Shown here: one piece after another, positions 1 through 9,950 of the stretch
How the letters are laid out: every line of letters starts with the position of its first letter
How positions within the stretch are numbered: the stretch's first letter is position 1
Assembly: GCF_001476285.1 (NCBI RefSeq)
Contig: NZ_LDRU01000071.1
Span: 1 to 44,195 of the forward strand
Direction: 5' to 3'
Origin: Microbacterium testaceum
GTDB lineage: Bacteria; Actinomycetota; Actinomycetes; Actinomycetales; Microbacteriaceae
DNA: 44,195 bases
Position numbers and translations under genes: made by a program
Notes under the pieces: model-generated
What the model saw: only the letters and a program-made list of their open reading frames with translations
What the model was told of the DNA's origin: nothing
Databases searched by the model: none

Positions 1-1214
1 CCGCCGCCGCCCACGCCTCCGCCGTCACCCCAGTCCGACGGGCGGGACTGCTCGATGTCGCGCTGCGCGATCTGCAGGGCCTCGGCGGCCAGCGCTCCCG
101 TGCGTCGTGCGGTGGCGAGCACCGTCTCGCGTTCGTCCTCGGCGACGGGGCCGAGCGGGAGCCCCGACCGCAGCCGCTCGGCTTCGACGAAGCGTGTGCG
201 GGCATCCGCGCCGATCCAGCCGCGGTGCCCGGTGATGAGCCCGCGCGCGACGGCGAGCTGGCGGTCGGCGTCGTCGATCGCGTGATCGACCTGTTCTTGA
301 GAGGGCACGGGACGCGCAGCGCGTTCACGCGCCGCATCGAGCTCGGCGTTGGCCTGCCGAAGTGTCGAGAGCGAACTGAAGGGGTCGGTGCGCGAGCCGG
401 CCGGAGGAAGGGAAGCGAGGGCTCTTTCGAGATTCGCCATGGCCTGGGTCACGATGGGCGTCATCGGCCCGCGGCGGGCCTCGGCGAGGTCGCTGCGGGA
501 GTCGTCGATGACGGCCGCGAGCGTCGATTCGGCACGGAGGGCTTCGATCTCGAAGGTGTCGACGGCGTCGAGCAAGGACTCGGCTCGCCGCACCGCCTCG
601 GTGGCCGCCTCGAGGGCGACGGATGCCTGTTCGCGCTGACCCGCTTCGCGTCGGCGCTCGGAGACGCCGGCGGTGTGCACGGCGAAGTCCAGCAGCTGGT
701 CGATCTCGTCGGGGTTCCCGCCGATCTGCTGCAGGGCCGCGTCGTTGTACCGGTGCGAGAGACGCTCCACCACGTCGCGGGCGTGCGGCACGCGTTCCGC
801 GAGACGCTCGCGGTCGGCGCGCACGCGGGCGAGGATCTCCGGGGCGCGGCGCACCGCGTCGATCTTGGGCTGGAGGACGAGCGTGCGCTCTTCGAGGAGG
901 TCTTCCGCCCACTTCGACAGCTGGATGATCCGCGCGTTGCGCGTGCGCAGCTCCTCGGCGGTGTCAGGGATCTCGTCGTGGTTGAGCTGGTGCAGCTGGA
1001 ACGCTTCCGCGAGGTGCGTCTTCACCGAGTCCAACGCCGCAGCGAGGTCCTCCGTGGCCTTGTCGCCGAGCTCGGCGCGGGCGAAGTCGAGTTCGTCCGA
1101 CGTCAGCCGCACGCGTTCGTCCGCCGCGACGATCGCAAGCTCCGCCCGTCGCGCCAGATCGGCGTCCGCGGCATCCTGTTCTTCGCGCTTCCTTCTGCCC
1201 CAGAAACCGGCCAT
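1..1214 (-). CDS. Coiled-coil protein resembling the C-terminal half of TPM-domain proteins (3' end outside the window)
   Basis: The minus-strand frame opens with ATG at 1214 and runs off the left edge, about 404 codons. It begins [20 protein letters not shown] and is rich in Ala, Glu, Arg and Asp with heptad-like spacing, so mostly alpha-helical coiled coil. It includes [15 protein letters not shown] and, near the window edge, a Gly-rich run (WGDGG, VGGGG). This order (basic patch, long coiled coil, Gly-rich tail) matches what I know of the cytoplasmic half of actinobacterial TPM-domain membrane proteins, but the signal peptide, TPM domain and membrane helix are missing. An in-frame TGA at 1233-1235 rules out an earlier start in this frame. 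A TAGGAT box ends 6 nt before the ATG, so the transcript is probably leaderless. Function unknown; family assignment moderate. Confidence 0.7.
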   Translation of the reverse strand, partial: MAGFWGRRKREEQDAADADLARRAELAIVAADERVRLTSDELDFARAELGDKATEDLAAALDSVKTHLAEAFQLHQLNHDEIPDTAEELRTRNARIIQLSKWAEDLLEERTLVLQPKIDAVRRAPEILARVRADRERLAERVPHARDVVERLSHRYNDAALQQIGGNPDEIDQLLDFAVHTAGVSERRREAGQREQASVALEAATEAVRRAESLLDAVDTFEIEALRAESTLAAVIDDSRSDLAEARRGPMTPIVTQAMANLERALASLPPAGSRTDPFSSLSTLRQANAELDAARERAARPVPSQEQVDHAIDDADRQLAVARGLITGHRGWIGADARTRFVEAERLRSGLPLGPVAEDERETVLATARRTGALAAEALQIAQRDIEQSRPSDWGDGGGVGGG

Positions 1215-1220
1215 GGCACG

Positions 1221-1226
1221 ATCCTA
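1221..1226 (-). promoter_or_regulatory. -10 box TAGGAT, leaderless start at 1214
   Basis: On the minus strand TAGGAT is followed by 6 nt and then the ATG. This places the transcription start on or next to the start codon. No Shine-Dalgarno sequence is visible. Confidence 0.55.
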
Positions 1227-1387
1227 GGCCGCGTCATCGAGGAGGGTGCCGTGTGTTCGCTACGGGCGCGAGGGCATCGGGCCGGCTCGCAGGTCACGAA
1301 CGGGTAACACGGATAGCATGGGCGATGTATGCCTGTTCGCAGGCCGGCGTCCGCACGGGCGTCGCACCCGACAGATGGAGATGCTTC

Positions 1388-4192
<2,805 letters not shown>

Positions 4193-4196
4193 CGGA

Positions 4197-4246
4197 CACA
4201 CGGATGCCGCGCCCCTGACGCTCATCGGGGGCGCGGCATCCGTGTG
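4197..4246 (+). terminator. Perfect 19-bp hairpin after secA
   Basis: Arms CACACGGATGCCGCGCCCC (4197-4215) and its exact complement (4228-4246) enclose a 12-nt loop and begin 4 nt after the secA stop codon. There is no U-tract, as is common in high-GC actinobacteria. Each arm contains one copy of the GGATGCC heptamer. Confidence 0.8.
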
Positions 4247-4293
4247 CCCAGGGGCAGTCCACCCGGTGTCGATTGGCTCTGAGGGGGCGGGGA

Positions 4294-4299
4294 TATCCT
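4294..4299 (+). promoter_or_regulatory. -10 box TATCCT, leaderless start at 4306
   Basis: TATCCT, then GAACCG (6 nt), then ATG at 4306. A TTGG element lies about 15-17 bp upstream, but its match to a -35 box is weak. Confidence 0.5.
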
Positions 4300-4305
4300 G
4301 AACCG

Positions 4306-5532
4306 ATGAGCCCGTTGCGCCCCCTCGATCAGTCGTCGAAGTTGAAGGATGTCCTCTACGAGATCCGTGGAGAGGCCCTCGTCGAGGCAGACCGGCTCGA
4401 GGCCGAGGGGCACGCGATCCTCAAGCTCAACACGGGCAACCCGGCGATCTTCGGCTTCGAGGCGCCGCACCAGATCGTGCGCGACATGATCGCGGCCGTG
4501 CCGAACGCGCACGGCTACAGCGACAGCCGAGGCGTACTGTCGGCGCGCCGCGCGGTGGTCTCGCGCTATGAGCAGGAGCCCGGTTTCCCGCACCTCGACC
4601 CCGACGACGTGTACCTCGGCAACGGCGTGTCCGAGCTGATCACGATGACCATGCAGGCGCTGCTCGACGAGGGTGACGAGGTCCTCATCCCCGCGCCCGA
4701 CTACCCGCTGTGGACGGCGATGACGAGCCTGGGCGGCGGCACCCCCGTGCACTACCTGTGCGACGAGTCGCGCGAATGGCAGCCCGACCTGGAAGACATC
4801 CGGTCGAAGGTGACTCCGCGGACCAAGGCGATCGTGGTGATCAACCCGAACAACCCGACGGGTGCGGTCTACTCGCGTGAGGTGCTCGAGGGCATCGCCG
4901 ACATCGCTCGTGAGCACTCGCTGCTCGTGCTCGCCGATGAGATCTACGACCGCATCCTGTTCGACGATGCCGTGCACATCCCGATGGCGACGGTCGCACC
5001 CGACCTGCTGGTGCTGACCTTCAACGGCCTGTCCAAGACCTACCGTGTGGCGGGTTACCGCTCCGGGTGGCTCGCGATCACGGGGCCCAAGACGCACGCG
5101 GCCGGCTTCCTGCAGGGCATCAACCTGCTGGCATCCACGAGGCTGTGTCCCAACGTGCCGGCGCAGTTCGCGGTGCAGGCCGCGCTGTCGGGTGTGCAGT
5201 CGATCGACGCGCTGATCGCCCCCACCGGTCGTCTGCACGAGCAGAGGGATGCCGCGTGGCAGGGCCTCGAAGCGATCCCGGGTGTCTCGTGCGTGATGCC
5301 CCGGGGTGCCCTCTACGCCTTCCCTCGATTCGACCCCGAGGTCTACGAAATCCCCGATGACGCGAAGTTCGTCCGTGACTTCCTCGTCGCGGAGCACGTC
5401 TTGCTCGTGCAGGGTTCGGGCTTCAACTGGCCCGCGACCGACCACGTGCGGATCGTGACGCTGCCCGAGGCTCGCGTGATCAGCGACGCGATCGAGCGGC
5501 TGGGCAACTTCCTCGCGTCGTGGCGGCCCTGA
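4306..5532 (+). CDS. PLP-dependent class I aminotransferase, probably alanine aminotransferase
   Basis: 408-residue cytoplasmic fold-type I aminotransferase that moves an amino group between an amino acid and 2-oxoglutarate or pyruvate. Visible are the substrate-side LNTGNPAIFGFE segment near the N-terminus, NPNNPTGAVY, the DEIYDRILFD cofactor-ring Asp/Tyr motif and the PLP lysine K244 in SKTYRVAGYRSGW. The N-terminal SSKLKDVLYEIRG and whole-length resemblance fit the AlaA/AlaB branch (mycobacterial aspC/Rv0337c type), whose preferred substrate pair is alanine/2-oxoglutarate. That specificity is inferred from family resemblance. The start at ATG 4306 fits a leaderless transcript (TATCCT 6 nt upstream). 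The gene is monocistronic and convergent with the Rv3235-like gene, with a hairpin between them. Confidence 0.9.
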   Translation: MSPLRPLDQSSKLKDVLYEIRGEALVEADRLEAEGHAILKLNTGNPAIFGFEAPHQIVRDMIAAVPNAHGYSDSRGVLSARRAVVSRYEQEPGFPHLDPDDVYLGNGVSELITMTMQALLDEGDEVLIPAPDYPLWTAMTSLGGGTPVHYLCDESREWQPDLEDIRSKVTPRTKAIVVINPNNPTGAVYSREVLEGIADIAREHSLLVLADEIYDRILFDDAVHIPMATVAPDLLVLTFNGLSKTYRVAGYRSGWLAITGPKTHAAGFLQGINLLASTRLCPNVPAQFAVQAALSGVQSIDALIAPTGRLHEQRDAAWQGLEAIPGVSCVMPRGALYAFPRFDPEVYEIPDDAKFVRDFLVAEHVLLVQGSGFNWPATDHVRIVTLPEARVISDAIERLGNFLASWRP

Positions 5533-5549
5533 GCCGGCGCCCCCGGCGC

Positions 5550-5573
5550 CGCGGCCGCGAACCGGCGGCCGCG
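5550..5573. terminator. GC-rich hairpin between convergent genes
   Basis: CGCGGCCGC (5550-5558), 6-nt loop, GCGGCCGCG (5565-5573). It lies between the ends of the aminotransferase (5532) and the minus-strand gene (5579), so it could terminate both transcripts. No U-tract. Confidence 0.5.
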
Positions 5574-5578
5574 ACCCC

Positions 5579-6010
5579 TCAGAGCAGAGCGAGGGCGGTG
5601 ACGCGCCAGCGTCCGTCGATGCCCTCGAGACGCAGGGCGACGGCGCGGGTCCGCGCCCGGGCGGCGGCCGTCACGGTCGCTTCGAAGACCCCGTCCGTCG
5701 GGGCGAAGAGGTGCACGTTCCGGATCTCGTGGACGTCGCGTGGCACGGGCACGCCGCGGGCGCTGCGTGCACGTTTCGCGAGGCTGGCGCGTACGACGAG
5801 CGAGCGGTAGACCTCCTCCGACGTCCAGCGCGCGAGCTGTTCGACCTCGCGGACACCCGCCAACACCTCGAAGACGCCGCGAACGATGTTCCGCGTGAAC
5901 ACGTCTGCGCGCGGCAGCCGCGCAGCGGGGGTCTTCTGCGGGGCGAAATCGTCGATCTGCGGGGCCGTCGCGAGGCGCGCGGAGTCGACGATCGTGAGCG
6001 GAACGGTCAT
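5579..6010 (-). CDS. Rv3235-family protein of unknown function
   Basis: 143 residues, soluble, no signal peptide or membrane segment. The N-terminal third is disordered (QIDDFAPQKTPAARLP). The rest is a compact alpha/beta domain containing NIVRGVFEVLAGVREVEQLARWTSEEVYRSL and ending in a beta hairpin (DGRWRVTALALL). This layout and the location near secA match the actinobacterial Rv3235 family (DUF6459), for which I know no biochemical function. The ATG at 6010 is preceded by a near-perfect AGGAGG 5 nt away, so it is translated from a leadered transcript, unlike many neighbours. A TACTGT box at 6057-6062 is a possible -10, and a perfect DnaA box (6103-6111) sits upstream of it. Confidence 0.75.
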   Translation of the reverse strand: MTVPLTIVDSARLATAPQIDDFAPQKTPAARLPRADVFTRNIVRGVFEVLAGVREVEQLARWTSEEVYRSLVVRASLAKRARSARGVPVPRDVHEIRNVHLFAPTDGVFEATVTAAARARTRAVALRLEGIDGRWRVTALALL

Positions 6011-6102
6011 ACGTTCCTCCTTGTGTGGCGGCGATGGAAGCGGTCTTCGTCGCTCGACAGTAGGACACCGCCACCCCCGTCGACGGGGTGAGGAACTCAG
6101 GT

Positions 6103-6111
6103 TGTGGATAA
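6103..6111 (-). promoter_or_regulatory. Perfect DnaA box TTATCCACA
   Basis: The + strand reads TGTGGATAA, the exact complement of the consensus 9-mer TTATCCACA. It lies in the 133-bp gap between the Rv3235-like gene and the HTH gene, about 93 bp upstream of the ATG at 6010. It is an isolated single box, not an origin. Function is inferred. Confidence 0.5.
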
Positions 6112-6143
6112 GAATCGCAGGGTGAATGCATGGGGAAGAGCGG

Positions 6144-6425
6144 TCAGTCCGGATGCCGGACGTCGCCCTCTCCCCACAGCTCGGGGAAGCTCGCCTCCTG
6201 GGACTGATTCCACAGGGCAGCCCGCCGGGCGATCTCGATACGGTCGTCGACGTACGTCGTGACGCTCTCCTCGTCGATGACCCAGCGCGGGGGAGTGCCG
6301 ACCTCCATCCCGCGGATCTCGCCGCGACCGATGAGCCCGAGCACCTCGTCGCGCGTCATCCCGAGGCGCGAGGCGACGGCATCCGGGTCCACGTATCGGC
6401 TCGGAGGTGAACTCATGTCGGTCAC
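6144..6425 (-). CDS. Small helix-turn-helix DNA-binding protein (excisionase/MerR-like)
   Basis: 93 residues. The N-terminal part (RYVDPDAVASRLGMTRDEVLGLIGRGEIRGMEVGTPPRWVIDEESV) reads as a winged-helix 'excisionase-type' HTH: helix, turn, recognition helix, then a short beta wing with the P-R-W of this fold. A charged helix and an acidic tail follow. Two starts are possible. GTG 6425 has CATAAT ending 6 nt upstream, matching the leaderless pattern of this window. ATG 6416 (90 residues) has GAGGG about 9 nt upstream. The gene is divergent from the pdtaS-like kinase and shares its intergenic region. No phage genes are nearby, so it is more likely a housekeeping regulator than a true excisionase. 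Target unknown. Confidence 0.75.
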   Translation of the reverse strand: MTDMSSPPSRYVDPDAVASRLGMTRDEVLGLIGRGEIRGMEVGTPPRWVIDEESVTTYVDDRIEIARRAALWNQSQEASFPELWGEGDVRHPD

Positions 6426-6431
6426 GCCCTC

Positions 6432-6437
6432 ATTATG
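6432..6437 (-). promoter_or_regulatory. -10 box CATAAT, leaderless GTG start at 6425
   Basis: Minus strand CATAAT, 6 nt (GAGGGC), then GTG. The GAGGGC could also serve as a ribosome site for ATG 6416. Confidence 0.4.
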
Positions 6438-6554
6438 TCCGCCGTATGGTCGGGAGAACGGCCTCACCCACAGGATGCGTGGCGCATTCAGAAGAATGTG
6501 TCCCGTGGGGAGAGGGTAGGCGTTCCGCGCACCGCCGGGAAGGGGGACGGCCTC

Positions 6555-6560
6555 TAGTGT
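6555..6560 (+). promoter_or_regulatory. -10 box TAGTGT, leaderless GTG start at 6567
   Basis: TAGTGT, GGAGTG, then GTG 6567. The 6-nt spacing matches the other leaderless starts in the window and favours 6567 over GTG 6564. Confidence 0.5.
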
Positions 6561-6566
6561 GGAGTG

Positions 6567-8063
6567 GTGTCGACACTCAGTGAACTCGTCTACGCCCAAG
6601 GCCGCGCCAGCGAGGCCGATGTCGAGTGGCTGCACCGCCTGGCGGGCGACGGGCAGCTCCTCGCCGACCTCGCCTTCGCCGATATCGTGATCTGGGTGCC
6701 GACGCCCGACGATTCGTTCGTCGCTGTCGCGCACACGCGACCCGGGGGAGCGGCCACCCTGTTCTACCGCGACATCGTGGGCGACCGGGTTCGCCCGCAG
6801 TGGCGCACCCAGGTCCGCGATGCGTTCCAGAGCGGACGCATCGTCGACTCGGCATCCCCCGACTGGTTCGAAGAGACGCCCACCCGCGTCCGCGCGGTGC
6901 CGATCGTGCGCGAGCTCTCGCGCGAGGGCGACGCGGTGACGACCGTCGGCGTGCTCACACGGCACACCAACCTCGGCGAGACGCGAACCCCCTCGCGCCA
7001 GCAGATCACCTTCAACGACTGCGCCGACGACCTCTTCGGCATGATCGCTTCGGCCGAGTTCCCCGATCTCGCCGCGCCCACCGCACCGCGGCGTGGCGCT
7101 CCGCGCGCCTCGGACGGTCTCATCCGCCTCGACGTCGACGGCATCACCACGTTCGCCAGTCCCAACGCGCTGTCGGCCTTCAACCGCATGGGATTCGACG
7201 ACGAGCTCGAGGGGGAGTCGCTCGCCGAGGTGACCGCGCGGATCCTTCCCGCCAAGCGGCTGGACGTCGATGAGTCGCTCCCCGTCGTCGTGAGCGGCCG
7301 CGCGCCGTGGCGCGCGGACATGGAGGCGCGCGGTGTGCAGGTGTCGCTGCGAACGATCCCGCTGCGGGATCGCGGGACGCGCATCGGTGCCATCGTGCTC
7401 AGCCGCGACGTCACCGAGATCCGTCACCAGGAGCAGGAGCTCATCACCAAGGACGCGACGATCCGCGAGATCCACCACCGCGTCAAGAACAACCTCCAGA
7501 CGGTCGCCTCGCTCCTTCGCATCCAGGCCCGTCGCACCCATTCCGACGAGGCGCGCGACGCGCTCACCCAGGCCATGCGGCGGGTCTCGGCCATCGCGGT
7601 CGTGCACGACACCCTCTCGGAGGGCCTCGCGCAGAACGTCGACTTCGACGACGTGTTCGCCCGCGTGCTCAAGCTCGTCGCCGAGGTCGCGGCGGCGCCC
7701 AACACCCGCGCGCGCACCCGCACGACGGGTCAGTTCGGCACCCTGCCGAGCCAGTTCGCGACGCCGCTCGCGCTCGCCCTGACCGAGCTCGTCACGAACG
7801 CCGTCGAGCACGGCCTCGCGGGTCAGGAGGGCGACGTCGAGATCGCCGCTGAGCGCACCGACGAGGTGCTCGCGGTGAGTGTGCGCGACACCGGGGTGGG
7901 TCTGCCCGAGGGGCAGGTCGGCCGCGGTCTCGGCACGCAGATCGTGCGCACGCTCATCCAGGGCGAGCTCGGCGGAACGATCGACTGGCACACGCTCATG
8001 GGCAGCGGCACCGAGGTGACGATCGAGATCCCCCTGCGCTACATCGGCGGCACGTCCGTCTGA
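6567..8063 (+). CDS. pdtaS: PdtaS-like cytosolic sensor histidine kinase
   Basis: 498-residue soluble sensor kinase of the HisKA_2/HATPase type. Residues 1-150 form a GAF-like sensor (ADVEWLHRLAGDGQLLADLAFADIVIWVP, as in mycobacterial PdtaS), about 185-290 a PAS domain ending in SRDVTEIRHQEQEL, then the dimerisation/phosphoacceptor helix EIHHRVKNNLQTVASLLRIQ (H303/H304). The ATPase domain shows N-box ELVTNAVEHG and G-boxes DTGVGLPEG and GRGLGTQIV. In mycobacteria PdtaS phosphorylates PdtaR, an ANTAR antiterminator that binds RNA. No PdtaR gene is in this window. Adjacency to whiB1 mirrors Rv3219/Rv3220c, supporting orthology. The GTG 6567 start is set by the leaderless -10 box and by the family N-terminus MSTL. 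Confidence 0.9.
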   Translation: MSTLSELVYAQGRASEADVEWLHRLAGDGQLLADLAFADIVIWVPTPDDSFVAVAHTRPGGAATLFYRDIVGDRVRPQWRTQVRDAFQSGRIVDSASPDWFEETPTRVRAVPIVRELSREGDAVTTVGVLTRHTNLGETRTPSRQQITFNDCADDLFGMIASAEFPDLAAPTAPRRGAPRASDGLIRLDVDGITTFASPNALSAFNRMGFDDELEGESLAEVTARILPAKRLDVDESLPVVVSGRAPWRADMEARGVQVSLRTIPLRDRGTRIGAIVLSRDVTEIRHQEQELITKDATIREIHHRVKNNLQTVASLLRIQARRTHSDEARDALTQAMRRVSAIAVVHDTLSEGLAQNVDFDDVFARVLKLVAEVAAAPNTRARTRTTGQFGTLPSQFATPLALALTELVTNAVEHGLAGQEGDVEIAAERTDEVLAVSVRDTGVGLPEGQVGRGLGTQIVRTLIQGELGGTIDWHTLMGSGTEVTIEIPLRYIGGTSV

Positions 8064-8168
8064 CGCGCGCTTCGGCGGGCGGCGCTGATAGCGGCGGGGG
8101 CCGGTGGATTCCTCTTCGGCGCGGATACTCATCCGTCCCGCGCGGGCCGGCCGGCTCGCCTCGCCGTG

Positions 8169-8614
8169 CCGTCCGGCGGAGTCCGCGCGCGACGCGCCGG
8201 GGCCTGTCGCGCCCACGCGGCGTGTCGCTTACCGACTCCGCGTGACGGTACGCGCCGTGCTTCCCCGCCGTCCGGTGTCGGGCTTCGCCGGCCGTCCGGT
8301 GTCGGGCCGCCCGGTGGTGCCGTCCGGCGGAGTCCGCGCGCGACGCGCCGGGGATCGTCGCGCCCACGCGGCGTGTCGCCGACGGACTCCGCGTGACGGT
8401 ACGCGCCGTACTTCCCCGCCGTCCGGTGTCGGGCTTCCCCCGCCGTCCGGCGTCGGGCCGCCCCGCCGTGCCGTCCGGCGGAGTCCGTGCGGGACACGCT
8501 GGGGATCGTCGCGCCGACGCGGCGTGTCGTCGACCGACTCCGCGTGACGGTACGCCTCCGGGCCGTCCCGTATCGGGCTTCCCCCGCCGTCCAGTGTCGG
8601 GCCGCCCGGCCGTG
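8169..8614. repeat. Three tandem copies of a 151/151/144-bp structured repeat
   Basis: Copies start at 8169, 8320 and 8471, each with CCGTCCGGCGGAGTCCG. Copies 1 and 2 are 151 bp and nearly identical; copy 3 is 144 bp and more diverged. Each unit has two parts. The first is a long imperfect inverted repeat whose outer arms are CGGAGTC and GACTCCG, with further pairing inside (CGCGCGACGCGCC against GGCGTGTCGCCG). The second is two direct sub-repeats of about 23 bp containing CCGTCCGGTGTCGGGC. CGCGTGACGGTACGC is conserved in all three units. It does not look like an insertion sequence: no transposase and no target duplication is visible. Confidence 0.9.
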
Positions 8615-8703
8615 CCGTCCCCAGGTCCGCCGGGATCACATCGCCCGGGGCCGCCCGTTTCTCCGTCGGCCCGAGGACCTGGTCGCGGGGCCGCGTGCGC
8701 ACA

Positions 8704-8738
8704 CGACGAAGCCCGCCCCGGAGGGACGGGCTTCGTCG
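8704..8738 (-). terminator. Terminator hairpin downstream of whiB1
   Basis: CGACGAAGCCCG (8704-8715), 11-nt loop, CGGGCTTCGTCG (8727-8738): 12 bp perfect. It lies 20 nt past the whiB1 stop codon on the minus strand. No U-tract. Confidence 0.7.
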
Positions 8739-8757
8739 AACGGCGGATGCCGTGAGG

Positions 8758-9006
8758 TCAGGACGCGCGGCGAGCGCGAGCGGCGCGGCGCTTGAGAGCG
8801 CGACGCTCGTCTTCGCTCAGACCGCCCCACACGCCCGAGTCCTGGCCGGACTCGAGGGCGTACTGCAGGCAGACCTCGGTGACAGTGCAGCGAGCGCAGA
8901 CCGACTTGGCCTTCTCGATCTGGTCGACCGCGGGGCCGGTGTTGCCCACGGGGAAAAACAGCTCGGGGTCGACGGTCAGGCAGGCTGCTTTGTCGCGCCA
9001 ATCCAT
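8758..9006 (-). CDS. whiB1: WhiB-family iron-sulfur transcriptional regulator, WhiB1 type
   Basis: 82-residue protein that carries a [4Fe-4S] cluster. The four ligand cysteines are C9, C37, C40 and C46 (C-x27-C-x2-C-x5-C). The WhiB signature turn DSGVWGGLSE (56-65) precedes a basic C-terminal tail (ERRALKRRAARARRAS) that binds DNA. MDWRDKAACL, PELFFPVGN and the position next to the pdtaS homologue identify it as the WhiB1 ortholog; in mycobacteria WhiB1 is essential, nitric-oxide sensitive and binds the housekeeping sigma factor. The start at ATG 9006 has AAGGAG 8 nt upstream; the in-frame upstream extension to 9114 has no family resemblance. Two dyads lie upstream (9078-9135). Confidence 0.95.
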   Translation of the reverse strand: MDWRDKAACLTVDPELFFPVGNTGPAVDQIEKAKSVCARCTVTEVCLQYALESGQDSGVWGGLSEDERRALKRRAARARRAS

Positions 9007-9077
9007 AGGGGTGCTCCTTGTAACAGAAAAATGGTCGATTCGGCACCGGCATTCGGGTCCGGTACCCTGGTGGGAAC

Positions 9078-9135
9078 GCGAGCGATTGCTCGCCCCACTT
9101 CGCTGTGGGAGCACACGGCTTGTTCCATGCTCCCA
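9078..9135. promoter_or_regulatory. Two inverted repeats in the whiB1 / membrane-protein divergent region
   Basis: GCGAGC-GATT-GCTCGC (9078-9093) and TGGGAGCA (9106-9113) with its exact complement TGCTCCCA (9128-9135). They lie 72-130 bp upstream of the whiB1 ATG, where a regulator could bind. No regulator can be named from the sequence; neither dyad matches the CRP consensus. Confidence 0.35.
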
Positions 9136-9218
9136 TAGCGATTCCGCACGATCAAGAGGTAACCGGTAGGTTTCCAGATCGTAACGGCGTGATGATCTCC
9201 GCCGGGAGGGCTTTTCCG

Positions 9219-9614
9219 ATGCCTGTTCGCCTCTGGGCCGCGCTCGTTCTGGGCCTCGAAGCCCTCGGCATCCTGGCCCTCGCCGGCTGGCAGGTGGTCG
9301 CTCTCATCGGCGGCGATACCGACTCCGTCGTCAGCTCGATCGCCCTGATCGTGCTCACCGTCATCGGTGCGGCCATCGTCGCGGCGTTCGGCGTGGCCAC
9401 CGCTCGCGGGGTATCGGCCGGACGCTCCGGCGGCATCGTGACCCAGCTGCTGATCCTCTCGGTCGCCCTCGGTGCGATCACGGGGGAGTGGGCCGCGCCC
9501 GCCGTCGCCCTGCTCATCGCGGTCCCCGCGGTGATCGGTCTCGTGCTGCTCGTGCTCGCCGTTCGGGCCGCCGCGCCACGTCGCCGTGACGCTGCCGACG
9601 GCGACGGCGCCTGA
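9219..9614 (+). CDS. Small integral membrane protein of unknown function
   Basis: 131 residues with four hydrophobic segments: about 4-24 (WAALVLGLEALGILALAGW), 35-60 (SIALIVLTVIGAAIVAAFGV), 70-90 and 93-118 (VALLIAVPAVIGLVLLVLAV). A short Arg/Asp tail follows (RRRDAADGDGA). The start is ATG 9219, with GGAGGG 8 nt upstream; earlier in-frame Met codons would place a hydrophilic stretch before the first helix and lack a ribosome site. It is divergent from whiB1. I do not recognise a family and no catalytic motif is visible. Similar small four-helix proteins are common in Microbacteriaceae. Confidence 0.75.
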   Translation: MPVRLWAALVLGLEALGILALAGWQVVALIGGDTDSVVSSIALIVLTVIGAAIVAAFGVATARGVSAGRSGGIVTQLLILSVALGAITGEWAAPAVALLIAVPAVIGLVLLVLAVRAAAPRRRDAADGDGA

Positions 9615-9674
9615 CCTGCGCCCGTCCGCGGCGACGACGTCGCGGGGCGTGGGCGCCGACGGTGGTCGCGTTTC

Positions 9675-9746
9675 CTCGCCATAAACGCGATCCGCGCCCG
9701 TAAACACGGGCTCCTCGCGTTTATGCGGGCGGAGAGCGTTTATGGG
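9675..9746. repeat. Symmetric four-box element, copy 1
   Basis: Box starts are ATAAACGC 9681, GTAAACAC 9700, GCGTTTAT 9717 and GCGTTTAT 9736, so the steps are 19, 17 and 19 bp, two boxes on each strand. The outer arms CCATAAACGC and GCGTTTATGG are perfect complements, and the interior (TCCGC...GCGGA) is partly complementary, so the whole can fold into a long hairpin or cruciform. The AT-rich boxes stand out from the surrounding GC-rich DNA. Confidence 0.85.
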
Positions 9747-9857
9747 TCGTCTGGGCCGCGCACCGTTGCGGATCCGGGCGGGCTCGGTGTGGCCGCGGGG
9801 CCGGGGCCGTGAGCCGGTCCCGTCGAGCGAGCAGCGTCGGCGGTGAGCCCGCCTGCC

Positions 9858-9930
9858 CTCGCCATAAACGCTATCCGCGCTGATAAACATGTGCTGCTCG
9901 CGTTTATGCGAGCGGAGAGCGTTTACGGGG
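9858..9930. repeat. Symmetric four-box element, copy 2
   Basis: Boxes at 9864 (ATAAACGC), 9883 (ATAAACAT), 9900 (GCGTTTAT) and 9919 (GCGTTTAC) have the same 19-17-19 spacing as copy 1, from which it is offset by 183 bp. The flanks CTCGCC and CGGGG are shared. Differences from copy 1 fall between the boxes and at box edges, as expected if the boxes are the conserved part. Confidence 0.85.
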
Positions 9931-9950
9931 CGTGCGGGCCGAGGCGTGCG

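Larger units (their letters stand above)
8064..8757. other. Gene-free stretch between convergent pdtaS-like and whiB1 genes
   Basis: About 690 bp without a credible gene. From 8064 to 8168 the sequence is unique apart from a short stretch resembling the end of the repeat unit. Then come three tandem repeats (8169-8614), a degenerate beginning of a fourth (8615 to about 8630), unique GC-rich sequence, and the whiB1 terminator hairpin (8704-8738). Apparent ORFs on both strands change frame from one repeat to the next because 151 is not divisible by 3, which argues against coding. Confidence 0.7.

Noticed and set aside
1253..1387. N-terminal extension of SecA by 45 codons
   Set aside because: No ribosome site at 1253; family SecA begins ANPLEKLLR, and GTG 1388 has GGAG at good spacing.
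6144..6425. Excisionase of a prophage or integrative element
   Set aside because: HTH fold similar, but no integrase, att repeats or other phage genes nearby.
8169..8614. Possible CRISPR array
   Set aside because: Units are contiguous 151-bp copies without unique spacers, and there are no cas genes.
8104..8702. Several 120-160-codon ORFs with DSAGRHGG-like repeats in the 151-bp array
   Set aside because: The 151-bp period shifts the frame each unit, no start has a ribosome site or -10 box, and both strands are equally open.
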